Below, one piece after another: positions 16,824 through 25,610 of a DNA stretch of 64,000 bases. A program made the position numbers and the translations under genes. Each line of letters begins with the position of its first letter. Position 1 is the first letter of the stretch. This DNA is from Acinetobacter sp. C32I (GTDB lineage: Bacteria > Pseudomonadota > Gammaproteobacteria > Pseudomonadales > Moraxellaceae): contig NZ_CP098480.1 of NCBI RefSeq assembly GCF_023702715.1, forward strand, positions 2,666,001 to 2,730,000, read 5' to 3'. Under the pieces are notes generated by a model. The model was not told the DNA's origin. It did not search any database and saw nothing but the letters and a program-made list of their open reading frames with translations.

Positions 16824-18947
16824 ATGCCAGGCGAAGAAGTCAGCCAAGCGAAGCAGCAGCTCAAAGTAATTATTGAAGCCTATCTCAAAGATAGTGACGT
16901 TCAACGTGTGCTTGCTGCCTGCGATTTTGCTGATCTAGCGCATAGCGGTATTACACGTAAAAGTGGTGAGCCCTATGTATTGCATCCGATTGCAGTAAGT
17001 TGCATTTTGGCACACATGCGTCTTGATGCGGACACATTGATGGCTGCACTTTTACATGATGTGATTGAAGATACTGAATTTACCAAAGATGAAATTGGGC
17101 AAAAATATGGGATCGTCGTCGCCGAACTGGTCGACGGTGTCACCAAACTCAGCCATTCCAGCGATAAAGAATATAACAAAGCCGCATCATTCCGAAAAAT
17201 TCTGCAAGCAACCTTACAAGATCCGCGTGTCATTATTATTAAACTGGCTGACCGTTATCACAATATGACCACCTTGGGCGCACTACGCCCAGATAAACGC
17301 GCACGTATTGCCCAAGAAACGCTGGATATTTTTGTTCCGATGGCACGTCTGGTCGGTATGAACGAGATGGCAGATAACCTTGAACATCTCTGTTATCAAA
17401 ACCTTGATTTAGACATGTTTAATGATGTGCAAACCGCATTATTGGAAACCAAGCCAAAACGCTGTGAATACCAAGCGGTTTGGGAGCAAAAACTTTCTGA
17501 ACTGCTAAAAGCTTATGACCTCAAAGGTCGAATTAAAAAGAAAAACAACAACATCGAATTACTGCGTCATTTTATTAAAAATGAAATCGACTTAAATGAA
17601 CTCAGCCACAGCCATGCCTTTGAAATCATTTTACAAAGTATTGCGGACTGCGACCGTCTGGTTGATGCACTAAAAGACAATTTTCAAGTTTTGCAATATC
17701 GCGACCATATTCGCCGTCCTTTACCTGGCGGGAACCAATCGCTCATGATCCAGTTGAAAGGTGAGAAAACCACACTTTCATTGACCATCCAAACCGAATT
17801 GATGCGTAAAGCAGCTCGTTTTGGTGTGGTACTCGGTGAAAATGCACCGCAAGCCTGTCGTTCAGCGATTCAAGCATCTATGCAGAACTTGAATACCTTA
17901 ATTGATAGTGGCTGTGCAAAAACCACCTTTAGTGATCTGCTCGATTATTTGCACCAAGAAAAAATTTGGGTTTATACCCCACATGGACAATTGCATGAAT
18001 TACCACAAGGTGCGACTGTGGTTGATTTCGCCTATTCAGCCAGTCTGTTCTTAGGTAACCACGCGGTTGGTGCCAAAGTCGATGGTGAAATTCGACCATT
18101 ATCCACCCCATTGCATAGCGGTCAAGTGGTTGAGATTATTACTGATGTGTTGGCAACACCAAATCCAGATTGGCTCAGCTTCATTAATACCCAAAAAGCA
18201 CGTCGCGCCTTGCAGAATATTCTGAGAGAACAAGACATCGATGAGCAGCGCTTAGTTGGACAGCAGGCCTTAAATCGCGCCTTAAAACTGTTCCAGCGTT
18301 CAATCAATGATCTTTCTCCAACAGATTGGATCAATGTACTTGAATGGCGACATTTAAGCAGTAAAGACACCTTATTTGAACAGATTGCAGTGGGTGATCT
18401 ACTCCCGCAACTGGTTGCCAATCATTTATTTGCACAAGACTATCATTCACAGCATCATGACGCCTCTGATCGTTTAATCGTCGGTACAGAAGGCGTCGAT
18501 GTCAAATATGCACATTGCTGTAATCCTGTATTGGGTGATCCAATTCAGGGACATTTATCGCGACGTGGCCTGATCGTGCATCGCTCCCGTTGTCGAAACT
18601 TATTACACGAACAGCATCTGCATCCTGAGAACATCATGCCACTGCATTGGCAATCTGAAGAAATTGATGATGTTCGTTTTAGTGCCTATCTATGCATCCA
18701 TATGGCCATGAATGATGAACAGATTTCTGATTTGATCTACCAATGTCGTAAAGCCAAAACCGGCGTAGAAATGGTGCACTCGCAAGACCAAAAAACCTAC
18801 GTGAATATCGTGGTCAGCAACCGAAATCAAATTGCTCAGATTATTCGAGACCTGCGGATGCACTTTGGCTTCCCACGTATCGAACGCTTAAATATGCCGA
18901 TTGTTCAGCCTGAAGTGGCGAAATTAGCCACCGCCAGCTCAATATAA
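16824..18947 (+). CDS. spoT: SpoT, (p)ppGpp hydrolase with degenerate synthetase domain
   Basis: A 707-residue long RelA/SpoT homologue. The HD hydrolase domain is intact: His54 (YVLHP), His78-Asp79 (LLHDVIEDT) and Asp143/Asn147 (LADRYHNM). The synthetase region (about 235-340) is not: RIKKKNNNIELL stands where active enzymes have an RxKxxxSxxxKM-type motif, and the (F)KDYI...NGYQSLH segment is replaced by RDHIRRPLPGGNQSL. The TGS domain (about 382-442), the conserved-cysteine region (YAHCCNPV and HRSRC) and a C-terminal ACT domain follow. This fits a hydrolase-only SpoT, as reported for A. baumannii, with RelA elsewhere making (p)ppGpp. It lies downstream of gmk-rpoZ. Confidence 0.95.
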   Translation: MPGEEVSQAKQQLKVIIEAYLKDSDVQRVLAACDFADLAHSGITRKSGEPYVLHPIAVSCILAHMRLDADTLMAALLHDVIEDTEFTKDEIGQKYGIVVAELVDGVTKLSHSSDKEYNKAASFRKILQATLQDPRVIIIKLADRYHNMTTLGALRPDKRARIAQETLDIFVPMARLVGMNEMADNLEHLCYQNLDLDMFNDVQTALLETKPKRCEYQAVWEQKLSELLKAYDLKGRIKKKNNNIELLRHFIKNEIDLNELSHSHAFEIILQSIADCDRLVDALKDNFQVLQYRDHIRRPLPGGNQSLMIQLKGEKTTLSLTIQTELMRKAARFGVVLGENAPQACRSAIQASMQNLNTLIDSGCAKTTFSDLLDYLHQEKIWVYTPHGQLHELPQGATVVDFAYSASLFLGNHAVGAKVDGEIRPLSTPLHSGQVVEIITDVLATPNPDWLSFINTQKARRALQNILREQDIDEQRLVGQQALNRALKLFQRSINDLSPTDWINVLEWRHLSSKDTLFEQIAVGDLLPQLVANHLFAQDYHSQHHDASDRLIVGTEGVDVKYAHCCNPVLGDPIQGHLSRRGLIVHRSRCRNLLHEQHLHPENIMPLHWQSEEIDDVRFSAYLCIHMAMNDEQISDLIYQCRKAKTGVEMVHSQDQKTYVNIVVSNRNQIAQIIRDLRMHFGFPRIERLNMPIVQPEVAKLATASSI

Positions 18948-19107
18948 ACATACTGTTCCAATCAAGCGTTTAGGCTACTTACAGGCATAAATATGCAAAT
19001 AAAGAACTTCTGCTAGGGCGACTACGCAGTATTCAGCTCTTTCGCCGCTCTGGTTTTGTGTTAAAGTCACAGAGATTTAAGATAGAAAAACGACATAGGA
19101 GAGCTAA

Positions 19108-19488
19108 ATGTCACGCCAAGTTATTCATACTGAACACGCCCCTGCTGCTATCGGAACATATTCTCAGGCAATTCTCGTTGGCAACACGCTCTACCTTTCT
19201 GGCCAGATTGGTTTAGATCCGTACAGTATGGAACTTGTAGAAGGCATTGAAGCCCAGATTCGTCGTGTATTTGATAACTTAAAAGCGGTCTGTACTGCTG
19301 CAGGTGGTAGTTTAGCGGATATCGCGAAATTAAATATTTTCCTGACTGACCTCTCTCACTTCCAATTGGTGAATCAGATCATGGGCGAATACTTTGCGCA
19401 ACCTTATCCTGCGCGTGCAGCATTGGGTGTTGCCAGCTTACCAAAAGGTGCCTTGGTTGAAATGGATGGAATTGTGATCATTCCATAA
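19108..19488 (+). CDS. ridA: RidA family reactive intermediate deaminase
   Basis: A 126-residue YjgF/YER057c/UK114 protein. RidA hydrolyses reactive enamine/imine intermediates such as 2-aminoacrylate, formed by PLP enzymes. The family signature is clear: [37 protein letters not shown] with Arg103 and Glu118 in the active-site positions. The ribosome site AGGAG lies six bases before the ATG. The spoT-ridA order is common in proteobacteria. Confidence 0.94.
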   Translation: MSRQVIHTEHAPAAIGTYSQAILVGNTLYLSGQIGLDPYSMELVEGIEAQIRRVFDNLKAVCTAAGGSLADIAKLNIFLTDLSHFQLVNQIMGEYFAQPYPARAALGVASLPKGALVEMDGIVIIP

Positions 19489-19531
19489 GCATTTTTTTAA
19501 ATTTATATTTATCAAAAAGATATAAATTATC

Positions 19532-19562
19532 AAAAATATCGCCGATCAGGCGGTATTTTTTT
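19532..19562 (+). terminator. Terminator after ridA
   Basis: A stem of about 12 bp (19532-19543 with 19549-19560, one G-T wobble) has a 5-nt loop GATCA and ends in a T-run. Confidence 0.82.
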
Positions 19563-19608
19563 ATTCAAATTCCCAATAAGAATATACTCATTGTTAGAAT
19601 GAAATTCA

Positions 19609-19638
19609 TTGACAAACGATAATAATTATCAATAATAT
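19609..19638 (+). promoter_or_regulatory. Sigma-70 promoter of bfd with embedded Fur box
   Basis: TTGACA (19609-19614, exact -35 consensus) and TAATAT (19633-19638) are 18 bp apart. In the spacer, GATAAT-A-ATTATC (19618-19630) is a perfect 6-1-6 Fur half-site pair. Fur-Fe bound here would block RNA polymerase, so bfd should be induced by iron starvation, as in other gammaproteobacteria. Confidence 0.85.
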
Positions 19639-19671
19639 CAATTATCGCATTTATATTTGTGGCTCACTCCC

Positions 19672-19866
19672 ATGTATGTTTGTTTATGTCGTGGAATTAC
19701 AGATCAGGATATCAAAGACGCCGTTGCAAATGGCGCCGAGAGCTATCGTGAAATCCGTGACCTACTCGATCTAGGCACATGTTGTGGTCGTTGTGCTCCT
19801 GAAGCCCGTGCTATTATCAGCGATGAACTTGCTGAAATCGCTGCGCGTATTTCTATAGCTGCCTGA
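19672..19866 (+). CDS. bfd: Bacterioferritin-associated ferredoxin
   Basis: A 64-residue [2Fe-2S] protein that binds bacterioferritin and passes electrons to its core, reducing and releasing stored iron. The start at 19672 gives the family N-terminus MYVCLCRGITD; five extra codons upstream (TTG) are unlikely. The cluster ligands Cys4, Cys6, Cys38 and Cys41 (CLC and TCCGRC) are all present. It is followed by its partner bfr with a terminator between them, and its promoter carries a Fur box. Confidence 0.95.
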   Translation: MYVCLCRGITDQDIKDAVANGAESYREIRDLLDLGTCCGRCAPEARAIISDELAEIAARISIAA

Positions 19867-19914
19867 TTTATCTTCTAAATTATTCATCCAATTCAATTCA
19901 TGTTTTACGACTCC

Positions 19915-19962
19915 ACCGCTTCCTGTAGAACCTAAAAAGTTCCTCATCTAAGCGGTTTTTTT
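19915..19962 (+). terminator. Terminator after bfd
   Basis: Outer stem ACCGCTT/AAGCGGT (19915-19921 and 19950-19956) with a smaller inner GAAC/GTTC hairpin, ending in a T7 run. The long loop makes it less certain than others in this window. Confidence 0.65.
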
Positions 19963-20111
19963 ATAAAAATCAGAACCATATCAGGATGTTTTTGATTGTG
20001 ATTTTCATTTGCCGTTCTATAAATTACTCGCCAGACGATCCTTTGTTGATTAAAATAAAATAAATTGCCTTAGCAACTAGGGCATCACTTGGTGTTTTTG
20101 GAGTAAGTGCA

Positions 20112-20576
20112 ATGAAAGGCAATCGCGAAGTTATCAATCAGCTCAATCAAGTGCTGTACCATCATTTAACTGCGATCAACCAATATTTCTTACATTCTCG
20201 TATGTTTAATGATTGGGGAATTGAACAATTAGGTTCAGCGGAATACAAAGAATCTATTCGCCAAATGAAACATGCAGATAAAGTGATTGAGCGCATTTTA
20301 TTCTTAGAAGGCTTACCGAACCTACAACACTTAGGCAAGCTGTATATTGGTCAACATACTGAAGAAGTCCTGAATTGCGATATTCGCAAGGTCAAAGAAA
20401 ATATTGAAGCCCTCAAGCAAGCCGTTGAACTTGCAGAAGCAGAACAGGATTATGTGACCCGTGATCTGGTCCAAGAAATTCTAGAGAAAGAAGAAGAGTA
20501 TTGGGATTGGCTCGATACTCAACTTGATCTGGTTGAGAATGTAGGTATCGAGAATTATATTCAAAGCCAAATCTAA
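20112..20576 (+). CDS. bfr: Bacterioferritin, haem-binding subunit with altered ferroxidase site
   Basis: A 154-residue four-helix bacterioferritin, an iron-storage cage protein. The haem-ligand Met52 (RQMKHAD) is present. Compared with E. coli Bfr, whose diiron site uses Glu18, Glu51, His54, Glu94, Glu127 and His130, this protein shows His18, Gln51, His54, Val94, Glu127 and Tyr130, so four of six ligands are replaced. It probably cannot oxidise iron quickly alone and may co-assemble with a catalytic Bfr subunit encoded elsewhere, as known for two-subunit bacterioferritins. The E. coli alignment is gap-free and was made by eye. Bfd, the release partner, is just upstream. Confidence 0.92.
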   Translation: MKGNREVINQLNQVLYHHLTAINQYFLHSRMFNDWGIEQLGSAEYKESIRQMKHADKVIERILFLEGLPNLQHLGKLYIGQHTEEVLNCDIRKVKENIEALKQAVELAEAEQDYVTRDLVQEILEKEEEYWDWLDTQLDLVENVGIENYIQSQI

Positions 20577-20620
20577 TTAAAATGATGCTTTAAGCCAAAG
20601 TACTCTTTGGATTGAATCAA

Positions 20621-20648
20621 AAATAAAGCCCTATAAAGGGCTTTATTT
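20621..20648. terminator. Bidirectional terminator between bfr and the PglL-like gene
   Basis: A perfect 12-bp stem AAATAAAGCCCT/AGGGCTTTATTT with a 4-nt loop sits between two convergent genes. Confidence 0.85.
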
Positions 20649-20649
20649 A

Positions 20650-22290
20650 TTACTGTACTCGCTTATTCATTTCAATGACTTCTGGCAAACTAAGTGTTTG
20701 CCCATACAGCTGTTGTAAAATAAACAGCTGTTGTTCTGCTTGTTCAAACTTGTGATTATAAGCAAGCAGCTGTGCATACTTTTTTAAATTATAAGGCGTT
20801 GCCTTATTTTTGACTAAAGCATCAATCCATTCCAAATCAGTATCCAACATTTGTGTTTGAGGTTTTAGAGTGATCCAATCAAGTCGCTGCTGAAATTGCG
20901 TCAGCAACAGAATTTTAGAGCTTCCCAATATCTCTACTGTTGGTTGCTGCTTTTTAAAAATTAAACGGCTATTTTCCTGAAAAAGCTTATAGTCACGCCA
21001 GATCAATAATAACAGTACGATACCAATCAACCAGATCAAGCGAATGACATTTTTATTTACAGTCACTGCTTTTAGCTGAGGTGTTTGTGCTTGAACCAGA
21101 CCTAATAAAAAGCCCATTGGCAGTAGGAAATACGCATATCGTTGTGGAAACTCTAGCATGGCATGAATCAGGATTGCGGCGACCATCATGATTGCAATCA
21201 CAGAAGTGGTATCTCTGGCATTTCGATCTAACCAAAAGAACCACAGCCCCACATAAGCAATAATTAATAATCCAAGTGGCAAGCCATTCCAAACCAAGAT
21301 ATCAAGTAATACATTATGCGCACTAATTACCCACTCATGCGAAGGATGCAAATTGAAAATACTGATTTGCGCAACACTGGTCTGATTCCAGCCATAACCT
21401 AACCATGGCTGCTCTTTGAGCGCCAAAAGCATCTGCGTCCAGATATCAAAACGCAAATAACCTGAGCTGGCGCGCTCGGCAACACTGCTTGTTTGAATGA
21501 CTTCTGAATTAAAGAAGGTTTCAATAAGATTGGTCAGCTGTGGTAAGCCCCAAGCCGCAATCACAAAAAAACCAACACACCAGATCCAAAGCTGAGCAAA
21601 GCTAAAGCGTGGTTTCTGCTTGTACTGCTTATACATCCAATAAAACAGGATAAATAAGCAGACTACCCACGAGGTTCGAGACTGAGTTAAGGTAATTGTA
21701 AAAAGAATCAATAGACTTGATGGCAATACCCACCATGATGCCATGACTCTTTTTTCATAGAGATATAACGCTCCCATTAAGCCCATAATCAAAAAGGTTG
21801 CTAAATGATTTGGCTGACCAAAGTTAGCATAAGGCCGGTCTCCCTTGAGTTGCATAATGCCATTAATGACACCATCTAGCCCACACCACTGCACAATCGC
21901 CATCACACTACAGACCATCGCGATACCGAATAAGAGCTTTGATATCTCCTGCATTAAAGCTTCACGCTGGTCTACTTGTAAAGAAAGGTTATAGCCGAGC
22001 ACAATCATCAGCCAAAAGGCGAATACATAAAATGAACTTAAAAGAGCTGAGCTAAAATCATCTACTAGCCCAAAGCCCCATTGCAGTAATGGAACAGCAA
22101 TAATCGGCGCAATCCAAAGTTGTGCTCTCGGAATAATGATTTTTTTATTGAGAAAAACTGTCAGTAAAACCAAGCCCGCAGCAAAACTAGCAAACTCACC
22201 AGAAAAGGTCACCCAAGGATAAGTATGGAATGGGGAGAGCCAAGCAAAGCTGACTAGAATACTGGCAAGAAAAAAGCATAAAAACTGCAT
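20650..22290 (-). CDS. PglL/TfpO-type pilin O-oligosaccharyltransferase (Wzy_C family)
   Basis: A 546-residue membrane protein with about a dozen transmembrane segments and a soluble C-terminal tail. The motif YANFGQPNHLATFL, a large periplasmic loop with WLGYGWNQTS and HEWVISAHNVLLDILVWNG, and LEFPQRYAYFLLP are hallmarks of PglL/PilO-type O-oligosaccharyltransferases that move lipid-linked glycans onto pilin Ser residues. In Acinetobacter the pilin-specific enzyme is encoded between pilA/comP and bfr, exactly this position. No clear ribosome site precedes the ATG, and a terminator stands between it and the TfpZ-like gene, so it may be expressed at low level or by read-through. Confidence 0.85.
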   Translation of the reverse strand: MQFLCFFLASILVSFAWLSPFHTYPWVTFSGEFASFAAGLVLLTVFLNKKIIIPRAQLWIAPIIAVPLLQWGFGLVDDFSSALLSSFYVFAFWLMIVLGYNLSLQVDQREALMQEISKLLFGIAMVCSVMAIVQWCGLDGVINGIMQLKGDRPYANFGQPNHLATFLIMGLMGALYLYEKRVMASWWVLPSSLLILFTITLTQSRTSWVVCLFILFYWMYKQYKQKPRFSFAQLWIWCVGFFVIAAWGLPQLTNLIETFFNSEVIQTSSVAERASSGYLRFDIWTQMLLALKEQPWLGYGWNQTSVAQISIFNLHPSHEWVISAHNVLLDILVWNGLPLGLLIIAYVGLWFFWLDRNARDTTSVIAIMMVAAILIHAMLEFPQRYAYFLLPMGFLLGLVQAQTPQLKAVTVNKNVIRLIWLIGIVLLLLIWRDYKLFQENSRLIFKKQQPTVEILGSSKILLLTQFQQRLDWITLKPQTQMLDTDLEWIDALVKNKATPYNLKKYAQLLAYNHKFEQAEQQLFILQQLYGQTLSLPEVIEMNKRVQ

Positions 22291-22302
22291 ACTTTGTACA
22301 TT

Positions 22303-22334
22303 AAAAAAAAGCTTAGTGAATTATATCGCTAAGC
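22303..22334 (-). terminator. Terminator between TfpZ-like gene and PglL-like gene
   Basis: On the minus strand GCTTAG...CTAAGC (22311-22316 with 22329-22334, 12-nt loop) is followed by U8 (plus-strand A8 at 22303-22310). It would reduce transcription into the ligase gene. Confidence 0.7.
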
Positions 22335-22372
22335 CTTAAGCTACAAATTAAATATAAGATAAAAACTACAAT

Positions 22373-23107
22373 TTACTTCCACGGACGCAGGTCAACAATT
22401 TTAACTACCTCACCTTTTTCCCTATTAATGAGAACAGTCATATCAGCTGCATTTGCTTTTAAAGGAACAAAAGCTGTCGCCTGCGGGTATTTTACTAGTA
22501 CAGTCTGTACATTAGCCCTATCATTAAATTGGCTTAATAACTTTAAATCTTGAGCACGATGCTGAATTTTTTGCTTTACTCGTTCTAATGGTACATAGCG
22601 CTCGGGCTTATGAGCAATTGAAATCCCCCCCAATAGCTCTGCGAACATTTCATTACTACGAACATCTTTATCTTTTGCAAATTCCACCCCTACAAACTGA
22701 GGCTTAAGCCAAGAAGGCTTTTGATATCGAGGCAATGCCTGTGCAATATGCTCCGTTAGAATTTCATTATTACGTACAAGCTCAAAACGATCTACATTAT
22801 AAGCAAGCCATACGGGCCGCCCTTGAGCAATACTATATACACCATAACTCAATGCAATCAGCTGAATTAAAATTATAATACTTAAATCTATTTTTAAATT
22901 CTTTTTCGCTTCTTTATAAACATATAATCCCAACAATGGTCCAACAACAACATCAATTGCCAACATCATAAGAAAAATATGCGTCACCCCTACTGCTTGA
23001 GCAAGTGGAACGGGGTACCAAATAAAGAAAACAACACCAATCACCATTAAAGCAACAAAAGATGACATTGCTAAATGGCTCAGAAAAAATTTAAGGCGTT
23101 TTGACAC
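22373..23107 (-). CDS. TfpX/TfpZ-family type IV pilin accessory protein
   Basis: A 244-residue inner-membrane protein. It has four predicted transmembrane helices in the first 115 residues (for example FFIWYPVPLAQAVGV and AIDVVVGPLLGLYVY) and a soluble C-terminal domain. This layout fits the TfpX/TfpZ (also called FimB) family, encoded beside pilin genes in Pseudomonas, Moraxella and Dichelobacter and affecting pilin or pilus assembly; their exact function is not settled. The start is GTG with AGGT seven bases upstream. It follows the second pilin gene by 33 bp and is very likely co-transcribed with it. Confidence 0.75.
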   Translation of the reverse strand: MSKRLKFFLSHLAMSSFVALMVIGVVFFIWYPVPLAQAVGVTHIFLMMLAIDVVVGPLLGLYVYKEAKKNLKIDLSIIILIQLIALSYGVYSIAQGRPVWLAYNVDRFELVRNNEILTEHIAQALPRYQKPSWLKPQFVGVEFAKDKDVRSNEMFAELLGGISIAHKPERYVPLERVKQKIQHRAQDLKLLSQFNDRANVQTVLVKYPQATAFVPLKANAADMTVLINREKGEVVKIVDLRPWK

Positions 23108-23140
23108 TAATATTACCTACATAATTTTATCAATTAAGGA

Positions 23141-23653
23141 TTATCTGCATTCGGATGGTGCATAAATGGCAGGCAAATCCCCCAAGTCAGCAGCTAATCC
23201 TTTTGCAGTTGCAGAAGTAGATGTAGCTGTTGCACAAGCCCAATCAATCGTACCATTCGAAGTCACTGTTAATTTAGCCTTACTAACATTCGGTGTTAAC
23301 ACAACTGTTTTCCCCAGCACTGCCGTCGGCAATCCTAAACTTGTATTGGTTGTCAGTGTAACCGTAATAACACCATCATTAGCAATTTGCATATTTGAGA
23401 CATAGCGAGTTTGTTTTTCAGTTATGGCTTTCGAATTATAGTCTGTTGCTGTACTCACAACCATAGCCATCCCGCCGACCAGAAATGATTCACTCACCAT
23501 AGTTTTTGTAGCACTTGCAATAACCAAGGCTTCGCTAATTTTTACCCGTGCTACATGCCGCTGATAGGCTGGAATGGCCACAGCCGCTAAAATACCAATA
23601 ATAGCAACCACTATCATTAGCTCGATTAATGTAAAACCATGATTTTTTTTCAT
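23141..23653 (-). CDS. Type IV major-pilin-like protein, pilin 2
   Basis: A 170-residue prepilin. The ATG at 23653 gives the leader MKKNHG before [37 protein letters not shown]. An in-frame upstream extension of 42 codons is hydrophobic and not part of a prepilin leader. The C-terminus carries the disulfide cysteines (DWACATA and APSECR). It has the same size, first 50 residues and C-terminal end as pilin 1 (25658-26188), but the middle, surface-exposed part differs strongly. It is paired with a TfpZ-like accessory gene. It could be an alternative major pilin or a pilin used in a different condition. Confidence 0.85.
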   Translation of the reverse strand: MKKNHGFTLIELMIVVAIIGILAAVAIPAYQRHVARVKISEALVIASATKTMVSESFLVGGMAMVVSTATDYNSKAITEKQTRYVSNMQIANDGVITVTLTTNTSLGLPTAVLGKTVVLTPNVSKAKLTVTSNGTIDWACATATSTSATAKGLAADLGDLPAIYAPSECR

Positions 23654-23861
23654 TATGGTATATCTCCATAGACTTCTTATTATGTAATCAAAAAGTATGC
23701 CAAAAAATAAATTAATAAATAACAACAACTTAATACAATAAAAAGAAATGAAGAAATACTTTTTTGAAAAAAGTGACAATTTTTTCCACTTTTAGAATAC
23801 ATACCTCTCATCACTTCTGATAATGTGAGAGGTAGAATCTCAAAGTAATTTCCCCAAAAAT
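23654..23861. repeat. Inverted repeat upstream of pilin 2
   Basis: ACCTCTCA (23803-23810) and TGAGAGGT (23826-23833) form an 8-bp inverted repeat with a 15-nt spacer, between the first ligase gene and pilin 2. It has no U-run on the minus strand. It could be a weak terminator or an operator. No sigma-54 site was found in this interval, unlike pilin 1. Confidence 0.45.
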
Positions 23862-25553
23862 TTAATTTTTATATTTATCTTTAATAGTAGAATAAATCAC
23901 CTTAAATTCGATTGGATTCTGTTCTGAAAGAGACTTTAAATATTCCTTTGTTTCATTACATCTATGGTGGAATTCATATTGACAACTAGCACTAAAATAA
24001 TAAATAGCTGTCTCGGTATTTTTATTCATTGCTAGGAATGTAGCATGTCTAACAAGATAAGGATATGTAGGAAAATAGTTTACAATTTTCCCTCCCAACA
24101 CGATCTTTTCTTCTAAACTAAAATTACCTTCTGCAATAATCTCATACGCCATAATATCATTAAAAAAACCAAAGCCAAAAACTGGTTTTAATCCAATAAT
24201 TTCTCTTGCTTTTTCATTTATACCAACATTGTCATCAACCATCAGATTAAAGACCTTTGCTAGTTCTTTATACTGAAAATAATAGTAGCAAGACACAATA
24301 GAAAAAACACAAAAAACCAAAGAAAACAAATACCCTTTATTTAAAAAATAAAATGGTTTATCGTCACGATCAAACAAAGAAAGAAAAATAGAAAAGACCA
24401 TTAAATACTTAAATTCCCATAAAGGAAATTCAAAGCAAGAATAAATTAAAATAACAAATAAAACCAGAGCAACATAAGATTCAGCAATCCCAGATATTTT
24501 TTTTATATTTTTAATCAGGATGTAAATAAACAAAACTAAGATAACTAAACCTAAAAGTCCAAATTCGCTCAATAATTGACTGACAAAAAAATGAGAATGA
24601 TCAGCTGAACTAAACCATTTCAGCTTCTCAAAATAAGTTAGCCCTGTACCAGTAAAATTTTTCCAGCCAACTCCCGTAATTGGATGCTCAGATATATTTA
24701 ACCATGATTGATACAAAAGAGAGATTCGAGGATCTTCAAAACTCGATGCAGTTCTTTCTACAAGTGTTGTTGTTTGCGAAAAATGTGGATATGCCAAAAC
24801 CCCACAGATCAATCCAATCAAACAAAAAAACGACTCTTTCAACTTCATCAAAGCAATCTTATTGTAATGATTCTGCATCCCATTAAATAAAATTACGCAA
24901 AAAATTAGTATTAAAAATCCACTTCGACTTATAGTAAAAGCAACACCTACACTTAAAAAAAATAATATAATATTTTTTAAAATATTATTTTTAATATAAA
25001 ACATTGAAGAAACTATGCCTAATACAAAAACAAATGCTGTTTGGTTAGGTTGAAATAAATTCCCAGAAAAACGTTCCTTCTGTAATGGCAACTTCATTAA
25101 GTCTATAACTGTTGAGAAATTAAAAACATGGACCATTTGTGTTAATAACAATAAAACAGCACCAACAATAAGAATAAGTGCCATATTTTCAATTAGCTTT
25201 TCTTTATCAATTACATTAGAAACCGCAACGGATAAAAAAAACATGAGCAATATGATCGCCAATGGAAAGACAAGACCATCCACATAGACAATATTATTTA
25301 AAATTGGCTGCAGCAATAAGACTAAAAAAATGAACAACCAAGCTAAATTGCTAAAATAAATTTTTATTTTTTTTCTATAAAATGCAAAAAAACCACCAAT
25401 AGAGCAAAACAAAAAAACGACAGCATGTATATAAAAATCATGGTAACTCGGCGCATAATGCTGATAACTTAAGATTCCATATAAAAAAGCAAATCCAATA
25501 AAAAAAGTAAAAAACTTTTCATCCATCTGCTTTAACTGCAATATATTTCCCAT
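23862..25553 (-). CDS. Second PglL/Wzy_C-type O-oligosaccharyltransferase, AT-rich
   Basis: A 563-residue membrane protein with many transmembrane segments. GNLFQPNQTAFVFVLG corresponds to the GQPNH motif of PglL enzymes. PITGVGWKNFTG and SSADHSHFFVSQLLSEFGLLGL match the periplasmic loop, and CFEFPLWEFKYLM matches the EFP motif. A soluble, Tyr-rich C-terminal tail follows. It is probably a pilin-specific O-glycan ligase, paired with pilin 1. The ribosome site AGGGG lies five bases before the ATG. The gene is visibly richer in A and T than its neighbours and only distantly similar to the ligase at 20650-22290, which suggests separate acquisition. Confidence 0.75.
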   Translation of the reverse strand: MGNILQLKQMDEKFFTFFIGFAFLYGILSYQHYAPSYHDFYIHAVVFLFCSIGGFFAFYRKKIKIYFSNLAWLFIFLVLLLQPILNNIVYVDGLVFPLAIILLMFFLSVAVSNVIDKEKLIENMALILIVGAVLLLLTQMVHVFNFSTVIDLMKLPLQKERFSGNLFQPNQTAFVFVLGIVSSMFYIKNNILKNIILFFLSVGVAFTISRSGFLILIFCVILFNGMQNHYNKIALMKLKESFFCLIGLICGVLAYPHFSQTTTLVERTASSFEDPRISLLYQSWLNISEHPITGVGWKNFTGTGLTYFEKLKWFSSADHSHFFVSQLLSEFGLLGLVILVLFIYILIKNIKKISGIAESYVALVLFVILIYSCFEFPLWEFKYLMVFSIFLSLFDRDDKPFYFLNKGYLFSLVFCVFSIVSCYYYFQYKELAKVFNLMVDDNVGINEKAREIIGLKPVFGFGFFNDIMAYEIIAEGNFSLEEKIVLGGKIVNYFPTYPYLVRHATFLAMNKNTETAIYYFSASCQYEFHHRCNETKEYLKSLSEQNPIEFKVIYSTIKDKYKN

Positions 25554-25610
25554 CTTTTCCCCTGAAGACGATTAAACATTATTTTTTAATCACAACTAAA
25601 AATTGCGAAT

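Noticed and set aside
23654..23779. Hydrophobic N-terminal extension of pilin 2
   Set aside because: The extension is in frame but would put 48 mostly hydrophobic residues before the cleavage Gly; the ATG at 23653 gives a normal leader.
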